A DNA stretch of 64,000 nt from Mycolicibacterium septicum DSM 44393 (GCF_000455325.1 NZ_HG322951.1:2168379-2232378); one strand, 5' to 3'; shown: positions 17,655 through 27,696, counted from the stretch's first letter. Made by a program: numbers and translations. Notes: a model not told the origin generated them from the sequence alone.

Positions 17655-17734
17655 GTTTTCACCCTAAGGGGCGTCTACCCGGTCGGTTGTCTGACTTTCT
17701 CCTAAGCTGTCGCTCAGTTGAGGAAGGGATTCCG

Positions 17735-18355
17735 ATGGCCTACGTCAAGGCAGCCGAGCGTCACGAGCAGATCGTCGAGGCGGCGATCCGGGTGCTCAGC
17801 GACGTCGGCGTGCCGGGAACGACGCTGCGCGCCGTCGCGGCCGAAGCGGGTATCCCGCTGGGCACGTTGCACTACGTGTTCCCGTCCAAGGACCAGATGC
17901 TGCGCGCCGTCATCGCCGCGGTCATCGACGATGTCGTCGCCACCGTGCATGACAGCCTGCAACTCGACCAGGGTCTGGCGCACGCACTGAGCCACGGCGT
18001 CACGACGTTCTGGGACGCCCTGGTCGAAGGCGACGTCGGTGTGCAGGTCATGCAGTACGAACTGGCGATGTACTCCGTGCGCAGCGAGGGATCGGGGGGA
18101 CTGGCGCGGCTGCAGTACGACCGATACACCGCGCTGGTCACGGAGTTCTGCGAACAAGCGGCGAACGCCGCCGGTGAGCGCTGCGCCGTGGACTTCGCCA
18201 CCCTGGGGCGGCTCGGGCTCGCGATGCTCGACGGCTTGATCATCCAGTACGTGGCCAGCCGGGACGGTCAGCGCGCGCGCCGTGATCTCGACCGTGGGAT
18301 CCAGATGCTGGTGACGCTGGCAGATCCCCAGCCGGTGGCGGGTCCGCGCGGCTAG
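17735..18355 (+). CDS. TetR family transcriptional regulator
   Basis: The 206-residue protein has a TetR helix-turn-helix (GTTLRAVAAEAGIPLGTLHYVFPSKDQM, seen at residues 26-53) and a helical ligand domain. The ATG at 17735 follows an AGGAAGGG ribosome site by six bases; the longer open frame from 17624 overlaps the GNAT start and is rejected. It lies 92 bp before a flavin amine oxidase-like gene whose promoter carries a palindrome directly after the -10 box, so repression of that gene is the likely job. The inducer is unknown. Confidence 0.85.
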   Translation: MAYVKAAERHEQIVEAAIRVLSDVGVPGTTLRAVAAEAGIPLGTLHYVFPSKDQMLRAVIAAVIDDVVATVHDSLQLDQGLAHALSHGVTTFWDALVEGDVGVQVMQYELAMYSVRSEGSGGLARLQYDRYTALVTEFCEQAANAAGERCAVDFATLGRLGLAMLDGLIIQYVASRDGQRARRDLDRGIQMLVTLADPQPVAGPRG

Positions 18356-18405
18356 CTTCCCCGGATCGGCTCCGGCGCGGGCTGTCGTCCGTGGCGGTTC
18401 CGTGC

Positions 18406-18432
18406 TATAAAAGTCGGACGGTTGACCGACTT
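18406..18432 (+). promoter_or_regulatory. Promoter with overlapping TetR-type operator
   Basis: A TATAAA -10-like hexamer (18406-18411) runs straight into the palindrome AAGTCGG, eight bases, CCGACTT (18411-18432). A repressor bound there would block the start of transcription for the oxidase gene at 18448. The adjacent TetR protein is the obvious candidate. The sequence symmetry is seen; the pairing with that protein is inferred. Confidence 0.5.
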
Positions 18433-18447
18433 AGAAACGGAGATCCG

Positions 18448-19770
18448 ATGACGGCACCAGGCAGTGCGACGGACGCCACGGTGGTTGTGGTCGGCGCTGG
18501 AATATCCGGGCTGACCGCAGCCCGTGAGCTTCATCGCCGCGGCGTCGACGTGGTGGTGCTGGAAGCGGCCGACCGGCTCGGCGGCCGGACGATGAGCGAG
18601 ACCACCGCACTGGGATCGACGGTTGACCTCGGCGGTCAGTGGATCGGCCACGATCACCACCGACTCATGGCGTTGGCCGACGAGCTCGACCTGACCCGGT
18701 ATCAGATGCACACGGGGCCGATGCCGGGACTGATCGACCGCTCACGCCGGTTGTCGGTGGTCTCGCCCGCGGTACTCACCGCCGTAGCGGCCCTGGTGGG
18801 TGTCGAGGTGTTGTCTCGCACCGGCGTCCCGCAGCGATGGAGTGGCGGGACCGTGGAGTCGTGGCTGCGCCGGGTACCGGGCCGCACCGCTCGCCGGCTG
18901 CTGGAAGTGATTGCCGAGGTGTCCTGGACGGCAGATCTGGACCGGCATTCGGTGTACGCGATGGCGCGGATGATCCGCCTGCAGGGCGGGGTGCGCACCA
19001 TGCTGTCGACCAAAGGGGGCGCGCAGGACTCCCTGCTCGTCGAAGGTATGAGAGGACTCGCCGACGGTTTGGCTGCCGACCTGGGTTCCCGGATCCGCTT
19101 GGGGCACAAGGTCGTATCGATCGGTCGCGACAACTCTGGGGTGACGGTGCAGACGACGGCGGGGGACTTCCGGGCAGCCAAGGTCATCGTCACGGTTCCG
19201 GCGCCCATGGCCGGCTCCATCGCTCACCAACCACCGCTGCCGTTGGAACGGGCTCGGCTCGCGGACGACACCTATATGGGTTCGGTCTACAAGGCCATCG
19301 CGGTGTACGAGCGGCCGTTCTGGAGGCAGGGTAGAGGCGGCGAGCTGATCGTCCTCGACGGTCCGGGCAGCGGTGTCTTCGACACCAGCCCGCCGGACGG
19401 TCCGGGCCACCTGTGCGTGCTCATCGGTGGACCTGCGGCCCGTGAACTCGATGGTCTGACTCCCGACGAACGGCGACGGGCTGTGCTGGAGCCCTTGGTC
19501 AGCCAGATCGGGCCCGATGTTCTCCGGCCGGTCAGCTGGCACGAGAAGTCGTGGCATACCGACGAATACGTCGGCGGTGGCTATATGGCGCTGCCCGTCG
19601 CGGGCTGCCTGGAGGGCCTCCTCCCGTTGCCCTCCGATCCCGTCGGTGACATCCACTGGGCGGGAACCGAAACCGCGGCCGATCACCCGGGCTACATCGA
19701 AGGCGCGATCGAATCCGGTGTCCGCGTGGCGCAGGAGGTTATCCGGGCGCTGTCGGCCATTCGCGACTAG
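18448..19770 (+). CDS. Flavin-containing amine oxidase family protein
   Basis: The 440-residue protein has the amine oxidase FAD fold: VVGAGISGLTAARELHRRG at residue 13, EAADRLGGRT near 38 and the C-terminal flavin motif WAGTETAADHPGYIEGAIES near 403. Members oxidise amines or hydride donors with O2 or another acceptor. The aromatic cage typical of monoamine oxidases is not obvious, so the substrate is open. The ATG at 18448 follows GGAGAT at seven bases. It lies behind a palindrome-bearing promoter and is followed 38 bp later by an SDR, perhaps a partner. Confidence 0.82.
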   Translation: MTAPGSATDATVVVVGAGISGLTAARELHRRGVDVVVLEAADRLGGRTMSETTALGSTVDLGGQWIGHDHHRLMALADELDLTRYQMHTGPMPGLIDRSRRLSVVSPAVLTAVAALVGVEVLSRTGVPQRWSGGTVESWLRRVPGRTARRLLEVIAEVSWTADLDRHSVYAMARMIRLQGGVRTMLSTKGGAQDSLLVEGMRGLADGLAADLGSRIRLGHKVVSIGRDNSGVTVQTTAGDFRAAKVIVTVPAPMAGSIAHQPPLPLERARLADDTYMGSVYKAIAVYERPFWRQGRGGELIVLDGPGSGVFDTSPPDGPGHLCVLIGGPAARELDGLTPDERRRAVLEPLVSQIGPDVLRPVSWHEKSWHTDEYVGGGYMALPVAGCLEGLLPLPSDPVGDIHWAGTETAADHPGYIEGAIESGVRVAQEVIRALSAIRD

Positions 19771-19808
19771 CGTCGTCTTCTCCCGGTGGGTGGAAGTACC
19801 CTCGCGTC

Positions 19809-20648
19809 ATGCCCTCAGTTCTTGTCACCGGAGCCGCCCGCGGTATCGGTAAGGCCATCGTCGAGCATCTGGCCGCCACCGGGTGGGACGTCATCGCCGG
19901 AGTCAGATCGCACTCCGACGGTGCCGCGGTGACGGAACTCAACCCGCAACGCATCTCGGCGGTGATTCTGGACGTCACCAATGCGGACCATCTCGCCTCG
20001 TTGCCTGCTGCGCTCCCGGAACGGCTCGACGCGGTGGTGAACAACGCGGGCATCGTGGTGGCCGGTCCGATCGAGACCCTGAGCCCTGAGGACTGGCGCA
20101 AACAGTTGGACGTCAACGTGATCGGCCAATTCGCGGTGACCCGGGCAGTGCTGCCGAAGCTGCGGGACTCCCGCGGCCGTGTCATCTTCATCTCCAGCGT
20201 GAACGGGCAACTGTCAGCGCCGCTGCTCGGGGCATATGCGGCGTCCAAGTTTGCCTTGGAAGCGGCAGCCGACGCGCTCAGGATCGAGGTACGCCCGTGG
20301 GGGGTGCGGGTGGCGGTGGTGGAGCCGGCGCAAACCGATACCGACATGTGGCGCACCGCCGACGACATGGTGGTGGAGCTGGAAACCTCGATGTCCGCAG
20401 AGCATCACGCCCTGTACGACAAGCACATTGCCGGGATGAAGAAGTTCATCCCGCTGTCGAAGAAGTTGGCGGTGCCGACTTCCAAGGTGGTCGCGGTGGT
20501 CGAGACGGCGCTGACCGCGCGCCGCCCTCGAGCTCGTTACGTGGTCGGTCTCGGGAGCAAGCTCCAGACGTCGATCATGACAAACATCCCCGCGGCACTG
20601 AGTGATCGCATCATTGCGGCGGTTGCCGGCGTCCCACGTAGGCCGTAG
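19809..20648 (+). CDS. SDR family oxidoreductase
   Basis: The 279-residue protein is a classical SDR: TGAARGIGKAIVEH near residue 7, NNAGIVV near 77, Ser in FISSVNGQ, and YAASK near 143. After the core a long C-terminal part (about residues 190-279) is typical of the retinol-dehydrogenase-like branch. The substrate is unknown. It follows the flavin oxidase by 38 bp in the same direction and may be co-transcribed. Its end is 29 bp from the convergent nei gene. Confidence 0.86.
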   Translation: MPSVLVTGAARGIGKAIVEHLAATGWDVIAGVRSHSDGAAVTELNPQRISAVILDVTNADHLASLPAALPERLDAVVNNAGIVVAGPIETLSPEDWRKQLDVNVIGQFAVTRAVLPKLRDSRGRVIFISSVNGQLSAPLLGAYAASKFALEAAADALRIEVRPWGVRVAVVEPAQTDTDMWRTADDMVVELETSMSAEHHALYDKHIAGMKKFIPLSKKLAVPTSKVVAVVETALTARRPRARYVVGLGSKLQTSIMTNIPAALSDRIIAAVAGVPRRP

Positions 20649-20677
20649 GGGGCGCTCCGGCGCGACCGGTAATCGGA

Positions 20678-21430
20678 TCAGGTCTGGCAGCTCGGGCACC
20701 AGTACGTCACCCGCTCGCTCCCGGCGTCGGTTTCGATGAGCGTCCCGCAGCGGCGGCAGGGTTCACCGGAGCGGCCGTAGACCCACAGCTGGCGGCCGTT
20801 CCGCGTGTCCCCGGTGGTGGTGCGATTCCATCGGGACCTGTTGAGCCACAGCATGTCCCGGGCGCGTTGCACGACGCGTAGCGGGTCGGTCAGGGCATTG
20901 ACGGGTGAGGTCGGCAGCCGGCCGAAGACGAAACACAGTTCATTGCAGTAGACATTGCCGACGCCGGCCATCACACGCTGATCCAGCAGGGCCTGAGCCA
21001 GCGGACGGTCGGGATCGGCAGTCAGGTTGGTCGCGGCGGTGCGGGGCTCCCAGTCGGGGCCGAGCAGGTCCGGCCCGAGGTGCTCGACCGCCGCCATGTC
21101 CGTGTCACGGTCCAGGACTTCGAGAACGCCGAGGTCGATCCCGGTGGCCCGGCTGTCGGCGGTCTCCAACACGGCGCGGATGCGGTGCGGCGCGACTTTC
21201 GCCCACCCGATGCGCCAGCTGCCCTCCATCTTGAGATGCGAGTGGATGCTGGCCGGGCCCACCCGGATGAAGAGGTGCTTGCCTCGGCTGAGTACCTCGT
21301 CGACCACCTGCCCGGTGAGATCGACCGTGGCATACCGGGGCACCCTGATGTCGCAGCGGGTCAACGTTTTGCCCGCCAGCACGTCACGCAGCGCCGTGGC
21401 GGTGTGGAAGACGGTGTCGCCTTCGGGCAT
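20678..21430 (-). CDS. nei: Endonuclease VIII-type DNA glycosylase (Nei)
   Basis: The 250-residue enzyme removes oxidised pyrimidines from DNA and nicks the abasic site. The mature N-terminus [10 protein letters not shown] contains the catalytic Pro and Glu. The helix-two-turn-helix region [12 protein letters not shown] lies near residue 157, and the C-terminal zinc finger is CRRCG ... CPSC near 225-248. It corresponds to Nei1 (Rv3297), upstream of lhr in both genomes, and is separated from the next gene by three bases. A role in base excision repair in the cytoplasm is well supported by family. Confidence 0.93.
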   Translation of the reverse strand: MPEGDTVFHTATALRDVLAGKTLTRCDIRVPRYATVDLTGQVVDEVLSRGKHLFIRVGPASIHSHLKMEGSWRIGWAKVAPHRIRAVLETADSRATGIDLGVLEVLDRDTDMAAVEHLGPDLLGPDWEPRTAATNLTADPDRPLAQALLDQRVMAGVGNVYCNELCFVFGRLPTSPVNALTDPLRVVQRARDMLWLNRSRWNRTTTGDTRNGRQLWVYGRSGEPCRRCGTLIETDAGSERVTYWCPSCQT

Positions 21431-21433
21431 GCC

Positions 21434-22381
21434 CTATTCAACCAGCTTCAGAGAATGCTCCCAGAGTCGTTCTGCGTTGGACGGGTCCAGCGCATATCGG
21501 GCGACACCGGATATGCCGAACTCATCGCGGCGCTCAACGACTCGCGCTTCGTTGCAATCGTCGAAGTACCGGCCGCTGATGCCTTCCAGCAGTGGTGAGG
21601 CCGCCAGCAGCACCGAGGTGGCGGCACCCTGCTCCACCGTCTTGAGCCGGCTGCCCGCTTCCTCGAATCGTTGAGCTGCCTGGGCGCCGTAGGCCGGATC
21701 AAGGTGGCGCTGCAATGCCGTGAGAATGCCACCGGGCATCAAGGAGTTCGCGGTGATGCCGTCGCCGGCCCAGCGGCGGGTCGCCTCCACGGCGAACAAC
21801 ACGTTGGCGGTCTTGGACTGGCCGTATGCCCCGAACGGGTCGTAGTCGCGGAACGCATAGTCGATGTCGTCGAACACGACGGGGGAGCGCAGGTGCCCGG
21901 ACGAGCTGACCGAGACCACACGGGCGCCCCCGGCCGCGGCAAGGGCCCGGTGCAACCCGGTGGCGAGCGTGAAATGGCCGAGATGATTGGTCGCGAACTG
22001 CAGTTCGTGACCGGTGGACGACAACGTGCGCTCCTGTACCGCCATCACCCCGGCGTTGTTGACCAGAATGTGCAACGGCCCGGACCAGGCACGTGCGAAC
22101 GACCGCACGCTGCCGAGATCGGTGAGGTCGAGGGTGGCGACCGTGATTTCGTTGTTTCCGGTCGACGCGCGCAGATCCGCGGCGACGCGATCACCCGCAG
22201 CGGCGTCCCGGACGGCCAACGTCACGGCGGCGCCGGCGGCGGCAAGCGCTCGGGCCGTTTCGGTGCCGATGCCCGAGGCCGCGCCGGTGACGATGGCCGA
22301 GCGTCCGGACAGGTCGACTCCGGCGATCACCTCCGAGGCGGTCGATTCGAAGCCGAAGGGCGTGGTGATGGGAGCGGTCAT
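21434..22381 (-). CDS. SDR family oxidoreductase, retinol dehydrogenase-like
   Basis: The protein has 315 residues from the ATG at 22381; an in-frame ATG 30 bases upstream is less likely. The cofactor loop is VTGAASGIGTETARAL near residue 30, NNAGVMA near 104, Ser in VSVSSSGH, and YGQSK near 184. This resembles the WW-domain oxidoreductase/retinol dehydrogenase-like SDRs. It is inserted between nei and lhr, which are neighbours in M. tuberculosis. All three read in one direction with short gaps (3 and 42 bp), so read-through from lhr is likely. Substrate unknown. Confidence 0.85.
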   Translation of the reverse strand: MTAPITTPFGFESTASEVIAGVDLSGRSAIVTGAASGIGTETARALAAAGAAVTLAVRDAAAGDRVAADLRASTGNNEITVATLDLTDLGSVRSFARAWSGPLHILVNNAGVMAVQERTLSSTGHELQFATNHLGHFTLATGLHRALAAAGGARVVSVSSSGHLRSPVVFDDIDYAFRDYDPFGAYGQSKTANVLFAVEATRRWAGDGITANSLMPGGILTALQRHLDPAYGAQAAQRFEEAGSRLKTVEQGAATSVLLAASPLLEGISGRYFDDCNEARVVERRDEFGISGVARYALDPSNAERLWEHSLKLVE

Positions 22382-22423
22382 GCGTGTCAACAACAACGCA
22401 TGCCCGGGCACTGTTCCCTACGG

Positions 22424-25400
22424 CTACCGAAGCCGCAGGCCGCGCGGGGTACGGGAGAATCCCGCCCCGGTCAGCGCATCCTGCACGGCGGCACGGTCGG
22501 CGTCGACGCCGGGATCGAGCACCGCGACCCCGTTGATCCGCTCGACCAAGAGCGACGGCATGCGCCCGGTGCTCACGAGTTCGGCCAGAGCGCCCGCGGC
22601 GGCCCGCTGGGTGTCGGCGTCCGAGGTGAAGCTGAGCAGGGTCCGGCCGCCGCGCTCCAGGAACCACACCAACTGCCCGTCGACCAGCGCGACCAGGGCT
22701 CCGGCCTTCCGGCCGGGTCGGTGGGTGTCGTCGCCGCCGCGATCGGGCCAGGCCAGGGCCGCCCCGTAGGGGTTGGCCGGATCGGTCGCGGCGAGAACGA
22801 CGGCGTGGTACTCGGGGCGCTGAGGGTCAACCCCGTCGAGGTAGGACCGCAACCGGTCGACCGTCGAGGCTGCCGCGAACTGTGCCCCGCCCAGCGATTC
22901 CACGAAGTAGCCCCGCTGGCAGCGGCCGGCGTCCTCGAATGCGCTCAGCACCTTGTACAGGGTGGCGAACCCGCCGGGCACCCCCTCGGCTGCTGCCGCC
23001 CCCTTCGTCAGCACCCCGTGCCGATTGAGCAGCAGCTCCGCCTGGAAGTGGGCTCGCACCGTCGAATCCGGTTCTGCGCCAGGCAATGCCGACCATCGGC
23101 CGGACACCATTGGATCGGCCGCCCGGGCATGCGGACGCGCCACACTGTAGCGGCTGAGCCGGGGCGGCCGTTGGCGCTGCCGGTGCGCCGGGCTCCCCGA
23201 TCGCCGCGGACCGGACAGCATCGCCCGCACAGGGGCGAACGTGTCCCCGGTGACCCATCCCGCCCAGATCAGCTCCCACAGAGCGGTTTTCAGTTCGGAC
23301 TCGGCGGTGTCGTCGGTGAGCTGGCGGAAGAAGTACGCCCCGCCGTGCCCCAGTGTCTCCATGATCGCCCGGTGGGTATCGGTGAATTCGATCTCGGCGG
23401 GAACGGGCAGCGTCAGCGGCGCGGTCTCGGCCAGATGGAACGTCACCCAGCCGTCGCTGCTGCCGATCTGCCCGGCGCCCGACCACATGACCTCACCCGA
23501 GGCCAGCAGCTCGTCGAGCATGGCCGGTTGGTAATCGCGCACCCGTTGACCGAAGACGAGCGACTCCACCGCCGACGCGGGAATGGGGACACCGGCCAAC
23601 TGCTCGATCACCGCGGCCAGGCCGTCGATTCCCGCGCTGTGGGTGGATCCGACGTGTTGCCAGGCCGGCAGGAAGCGACCGTAGGCCGCAGTGCTGACCG
23701 GTTCGACCTGGGCGCGCAGCGCGGCCAGGGAACGGCGGCGCAGGATCCTGAGAACCTCGGCGTCGCACCACTGATCGCCGGGGAGATCGTCGACGAACTC
23801 ACCGCGAACCAGCCGGCCGTCGACAGCCATGCGGCCCAACACATCTGCGGTCACCCGCAGACCCAGCCCGAACCGGGCGGCCACCTCCGCGGTGGTGAAG
23901 GGCCCATGGGTGCGGGCATAGCGGCCGATCAAATCTCCGAGCGGGTCGTCGACGGATTCGGTGAATGCCGCGGGCACCCCGACGGGTACCGGTGCGCCGA
24001 CCCCGTCGCGCAGCAAGCCGATGTCTTCCACCGCCGCCCACCAGGTCTGGCCGGCATAGGTCACCGGCAGCGCACGCTTGGCGGCGTGCAGCCCGTCGAG
24101 CCAGCCGCCGATCGTGTCGGTGGTGGCGCGTGCGGCGATTTCGGACTCGGTGAGTGGGCCCAGCATCCGCAGCAGATCGGCCACCGCCTCGGCGTCCCGG
24201 GCGGCCCGCTCCTCGGTGAGGTGTTGCAGCTGTGCCGCGGTTGACGCCACCACCGCCGGATCCAAGAGCTCGCGCAGTTCGATGCGGCCCAGCAATTCGG
24301 ACAGCAGCACGGTGTCCAGCGCCAGTGCCGCGGCCCGTCGCTCGGCGAGCGGGCTGTCGCCCTCGTACATGAACGCGCCCACATAGCCGAACAGAAGCGA
24401 GGCCGCGAACGGTGACGGGGTGGCGGTTTCGACCTCGACCACCCGCAGCCGGCGCTGAGCCACCCGCCGCATCAGGTCGGTCAGGGCGGGCACGTCGTAG
24501 ACGTCCTGCAGGCATTCCCGGACCGTTTCCAGCACGATCGGGAAGTCCGGGTACTTGCGGGCGATGTCGAGCAGTTGCGCGGCGCGCTGCCGTTGATGCC
24601 ACAACGGGGACCGCTTGCCCGGGTGCCTGCGTGGCAGCAGCAGGGCACGCGCGGCGCATTCACGGAACCGGGAGGCGAACAACGCGGAGCCGCCCACCTC
24701 CGCGGTGACGATGGGCTCGACCTCGTCGGCGTCGAACACGAACAGGTCTGCGCCCGGAGGGTTTTCGCCGCTGTCGGGTAGCCGCACGATGATGCCGTCA
24801 TCGGAGGCGGTCGGCTTCTCGTCGATGCCGTAGCGCTCCCGCAGCCGTCGGCCCACCGCGAGGGCCAGCGGCCCGTGGACCCGCAGCCCGTACGGGGAAT
24901 GCAGGATCACCCGCCAGTCACCGAGCTCGTCGCGGAAGCGCTCGACCACAAAGGTGCTGTCGCTGGGGACCACACCCGTGGCTTCCCGCTGATCGTGCAA
25001 CAGCTGATACAGGTTGTCGGTGGCGAAGCCGGCGAAACCCATTGTCTGGCAGCGGTCATCGAACTCGGCGCGGCCGAGTGCGGCCAGTTCTCCGGTGAAC
25101 GCCCCGACCGCCTCACCCAGCTCGGCGGGCCGGCCCACACTGTCGCCGCGCCAGAACGGCAACCGGGCGGGCTGGCCCGGCGCCGGGATGACCAGCACCC
25201 GGTCATGGGTGATCTCGGTGATCCGCCAACTGGTGGCACCCAGGGAGATGACGTCGCCCGGGCGCGACTCGTACACCATCTCCTCGTCGAGTTCGCCTAC
25301 CCGGGACGGTTTTTCGGAATCGGTGGCCAGGTAGACGGTGAACAGGCCGCGGTCGGGGATGGCCCCGCCGGAGGTGACGGCAAGGCGCTGGGCGCCCGGG

Positions 25401-26941
25401 CGGGCGGTCAGGGTCCCGTGGTCGCGGTCGTACACCAGCCGGGGACGCAGCTCGGCGAACTCGGTGGACGGATACTTCCCGGACAGCAGGTCGAGGGTCG
25501 CCTCGAAGGCGCTGCGCGGCAAGGTGGCGAACGGCGCGCTGCGCCGTACCGCGTCGAACCAGGCATCGGCGTCCACCGGTTCGAGGGCGGCCACCGCCAC
25601 CGTGTGCTGGGCCAGCACGTCGAGCGGATTGGCCGGGACGTGCATGGTCTCGATGTCACCGGAGCGCATGCGTTGCACCGTCACCGCGCAGCCGATCAGA
25701 TCGGTGCGGTGCTTGGGGAACAGCACACCCTGGGAGATCTCGCCGACCTGATGCCCGGCACGCCCGATGCGCTGCAGTCCGCTGGCCACCGACGGCGGCG
25801 ACTCGACCTGGATCACCAGATCGACGGCACCCATGTCGATGCCCAGCTCCAAGCTGGAGGTGGCGACCACGGCGCGGAGCCGCCCGCTCTTGAGGTCGTC
25901 CTCAACCTGGGCCCGCTGTTCCTTGCTGACCGAACCGTGGTGGGCCCGCGCCAGTAGCGGCAGCGCGCCGTTGGCCTGACCACTCGCCATGAGCTGGGCG
26001 GGGGCACCGCCGCCGACCTGGGGATTGTGCGTGGACGGCAACTCGATGCCGGACCGCTCGGCGTGAATCTCGTTGAGACGTGAGGTCAGCCGCTCCGCCA
26101 GCCGGCGCGAGTTGGCGAACACGATCGAGGACTGGTGCGCCTCGATCAGATCCACGATGCGTTCTTCGACGTCGGGCCAGATGCTGTTGTTGTCGAGGTT
26201 GGCCATGTCCGGAACCGGAACCTGCACCGACAGGTCGAAGGTCTTGGCGGCAGGCGGGGCCACGATGGTGGTGGGGGCCTGCCCGGACAGGAACCGGGCC
26301 ACCTCCTCGGGCGGACGCACCGTCGCGGACAGCCCGATCCGCTGGGCGGGCCTGTCGAGAAGCTGATCCAGCCGTTCGAGCGAGAGTGCCAGGTGTGCAC
26401 CGCGTTTGGTGGCGGCCACGGCGTGAACCTCGTCGACGATCACGGTCCGCACCGACGCGAGCGTCTCGCGGGCCGCCGAGGTCAGCATCAGGAACAGTGA
26501 CTCCGGGGTGGTGATCAGGATGTCGGGCGGCTTGCTCAGCATCGCGCGGCGCTGACTGGGCGTGGTGTCCCCGGACCGGACCCCGACGCTGATCGACGGG
26601 GCGGCCACCCCGTGCCGCTCGGCGACCCGGGTGATCCCGGTCAGCGGGGTGCGCAGGTTGCGCTCGACGTCGACGGCCAATGCCTTGAGCGGCGACACGT
26701 AGAGCACCGTCGTGCCCGAACGCGGTTCCGCACCCGCCCCGGCCAGCTCGTCGATGGCCCACAGGAACGCCGCGAGGGTCTTGCCCGAGCCGGTCGGCGC
26801 GATGACCAGGGTGTTGTGCCCCTCGGCGATGGCGGCCCAGGCCTGCGCCTGCGCGGCCGTCGGCGCTGGGAAGGCAGCCGTGAACCACTCCCGGGTCAGT
26901 GCACTGAACCGGGCCAGCGGATCGACCGGCTTGGTGGCCAC
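22424..26941 (-). CDS. lhr: ATP-dependent helicase Lhr
   Basis: The 1,505-residue protein is a large superfamily 2 helicase, the 3'-to-5' DNA translocase Lhr. RecA domain 1 has Walker A APTGSGKTLAAF near residue 50, DEVHAVA near 171 and SATVRPPEEVARF near 202; RecA domain 2 holds RIGRAGHQ near 390. The Lhr core winged-helix and beta domains follow to about residue 860. The long C-terminal region (about 650 residues) forms the extra domain needed for oligomer assembly in mycobacterial Lhr. It is part of DNA repair in the cytoplasm, and in mycobacteria it is known to be mitomycin- and damage-linked. Full length is retained. Confidence 0.95.
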   Translation of the reverse strand: MATKPVDPLARFSALTREWFTAAFPAPTAAQAQAWAAIAEGHNTLVIAPTGSGKTLAAFLWAIDELAGAGAEPRSGTTVLYVSPLKALAVDVERNLRTPLTGITRVAERHGVAAPSISVGVRSGDTTPSQRRAMLSKPPDILITTPESLFLMLTSAARETLASVRTVIVDEVHAVAATKRGAHLALSLERLDQLLDRPAQRIGLSATVRPPEEVARFLSGQAPTTIVAPPAAKTFDLSVQVPVPDMANLDNNSIWPDVEERIVDLIEAHQSSIVFANSRRLAERLTSRLNEIHAERSGIELPSTHNPQVGGGAPAQLMASGQANGALPLLARAHHGSVSKEQRAQVEDDLKSGRLRAVVATSSLELGIDMGAVDLVIQVESPPSVASGLQRIGRAGHQVGEISQGVLFPKHRTDLIGCAVTVQRMRSGDIETMHVPANPLDVLAQHTVAVAALEPVDADAWFDAVRRSAPFATLPRSAFEATLDLLSGKYPSTEFAELRPRLVYDRDHGTLTARPGAQRLAVTSGGAIPDRGLFTVYLATDSEKPSRVGELDEEMVYESRPGDVISLGATSWRITEITHDRVLVIPAPGQPARLPFWRGDSVGRPAELGEAVGAFTGELAALGRAEFDDRCQTMGFAGFATDNLYQLLHDQREATGVVPSDSTFVVERFRDELGDWRVILHSPYGLRVHGPLALAVGRRLRERYGIDEKPTASDDGIIVRLPDSGENPPGADLFVFDADEVEPIVTAEVGGSALFASRFRECAARALLLPRRHPGKRSPLWHQRQRAAQLLDIARKYPDFPIVLETVRECLQDVYDVPALTDLMRRVAQRRLRVVEVETATPSPFAASLLFGYVGAFMYEGDSPLAERRAAALALDTVLLSELLGRIELRELLDPAVVASTAAQLQHLTEERAARDAEAVADLLRMLGPLTESEIAARATTDTIGGWLDGLHAAKRALPVTYAGQTWWAAVEDIGLLRDGVGAPVPVGVPAAFTESVDDPLGDLIGRYARTHGPFTTAEVAARFGLGLRVTADVLGRMAVDGRLVRGEFVDDLPGDQWCDAEVLRILRRRSLAALRAQVEPVSTAAYGRFLPAWQHVGSTHSAGIDGLAAVIEQLAGVPIPASAVESLVFGQRVRDYQPAMLDELLASGEVMWSGAGQIGSSDGWVTFHLAETAPLTLPVPAEIEFTDTHRAIMETLGHGGAYFFRQLTDDTAESELKTALWELIWAGWVTGDTFAPVRAMLSGPRRSGSPAHRQRQRPPRLSRYSVARPHARAADPMVSGRWSALPGAEPDSTVRAHFQAELLLNRHGVLTKGAAAAEGVPGGFATLYKVLSAFEDAGRCQRGYFVESLGGAQFAAASTVDRLRSYLDGVDPQRPEYHAVVLAATDPANPYGAALAWPDRGGDDTHRPGRKAGALVALVDGQLVWFLERGGRTLLSFTSDADTQRAAAGALAELVSTGRMPSLLVERINGVAVLDPGVDADRAAVQDALTGAGFSRTPRGLRLR

Positions 26942-26978
26942 CTAGCCCATACTGCCGCGCAGCACCGACAAGTAGGCG

Positions 26979-27632
26979 TCAGCGGTGTTCGCGAGCGGCG
27001 GCGCAGACCAGTTCGGCCGGTAGCCCGGGCACCCGGCCGACGGCGTCTAGCAGGGCGTGCGCACAGCTGTCGGCCACAAAGCCCGCATCGATCGACGGAT
27101 CCTTGAGCCTTTGCCGGCACATCTCGAAGGTCAGGGCCAGCCAGCCGTAGACGGTGGCCCGGAGATCACGTTCGACCTTGGCGTCCAGCGGTTCGGATAC
27201 CGCGTCGGCGATCCGGCCCATGATCCGGTCCGCCTGCCGATCGTTGTCGACGTCGTCGACGCCGCGCAGCACCGGGTCGGTGCGGCCCAGGCCCATGTAC
27301 GCCGCCCACGCCCCGTGCGGATGCTCCTCGTCGTAGCGCAGGTAGGCCAGCACGCCGGCGCGCAGCTGGCCGAACAGGCTCTGGCCAGGCTCGGGAGGTG
27401 TGCTGGTGGCCTCGAACAAGCGCTCGCCCTCGGCCTGGACCACGGCGGCGAAGAAGGCCCGCTTGTCGGGGAAGTAGTGGTACATCAGGGCTCGCGACAC
27501 CCCGGCGCGTTCGGCGATCTCGTCGATGCGGACCTCGTCGTACGGTCGTTGGCCGAACACCTCGGCTCCCAGCGCCAGCAGCTCGTTGCGTCTGTCGGCG
27601 GGGGAAAGCCGGCGTCTCGACTCGGCACCCAC
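26979..27632 (-). CDS. TetR family transcriptional regulator (Rv3295 type)
   Basis: The 217-residue protein starts with GTG and has the TetR helix-turn-helix VRIDEIAERAGVSRALMYHYF near residues 32-52, split here as IDEIAERAGVSRA and LMYHYF. A C-terminal all-helical ligand domain follows. It lies between lhr and a divergent P450 gene. The 105-bp divergent region carries a 19-bp perfect palindrome, so the protein probably represses itself and the P450. It matches Rv3295 by place; in M. tuberculosis the P450 is not next to it. Ligand unknown. Confidence 0.86.
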   Translation of the reverse strand: MGAESRRRLSPADRRNELLALGAEVFGQRPYDEVRIDEIAERAGVSRALMYHYFPDKRAFFAAVVQAEGERLFEATSTPPEPGQSLFGQLRAGVLAYLRYDEEHPHGAWAAYMGLGRTDPVLRGVDDVDNDRQADRIMGRIADAVSEPLDAKVERDLRATVYGWLALTFEMCRQRLKDPSIDAGFVADSCAHALLDAVGRVPGLPAELVCAAAREHR

Positions 27633-27677
27633 GTGAGCAGCTTAACTTCACGGCTGTTCATCGCGGCGAGGCTCGGC

Positions 27678-27696
27678 GGGTGACGGACCGTCACCC
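27678..27696. promoter_or_regulatory. 19-bp palindrome, candidate TetR operator
   Basis: GGGTGACGGACCGTCACCC has perfect nine-base arms around one central base. It is centred between the TetR gene (start 27632) and the P450 gene (start 27738). The length and position are typical of an operator shared by a divergent TetR-target pair. Binding is inferred. Confidence 0.6.

Noticed and set aside
21671..24244. 857-residue open frame on the plus strand
   Set aside because: It lies antisense to lhr and the SDR gene, has low-complexity Arg/Gly/Pro content and no recognisable domain. It is a shadow of GC-rich coding DNA.
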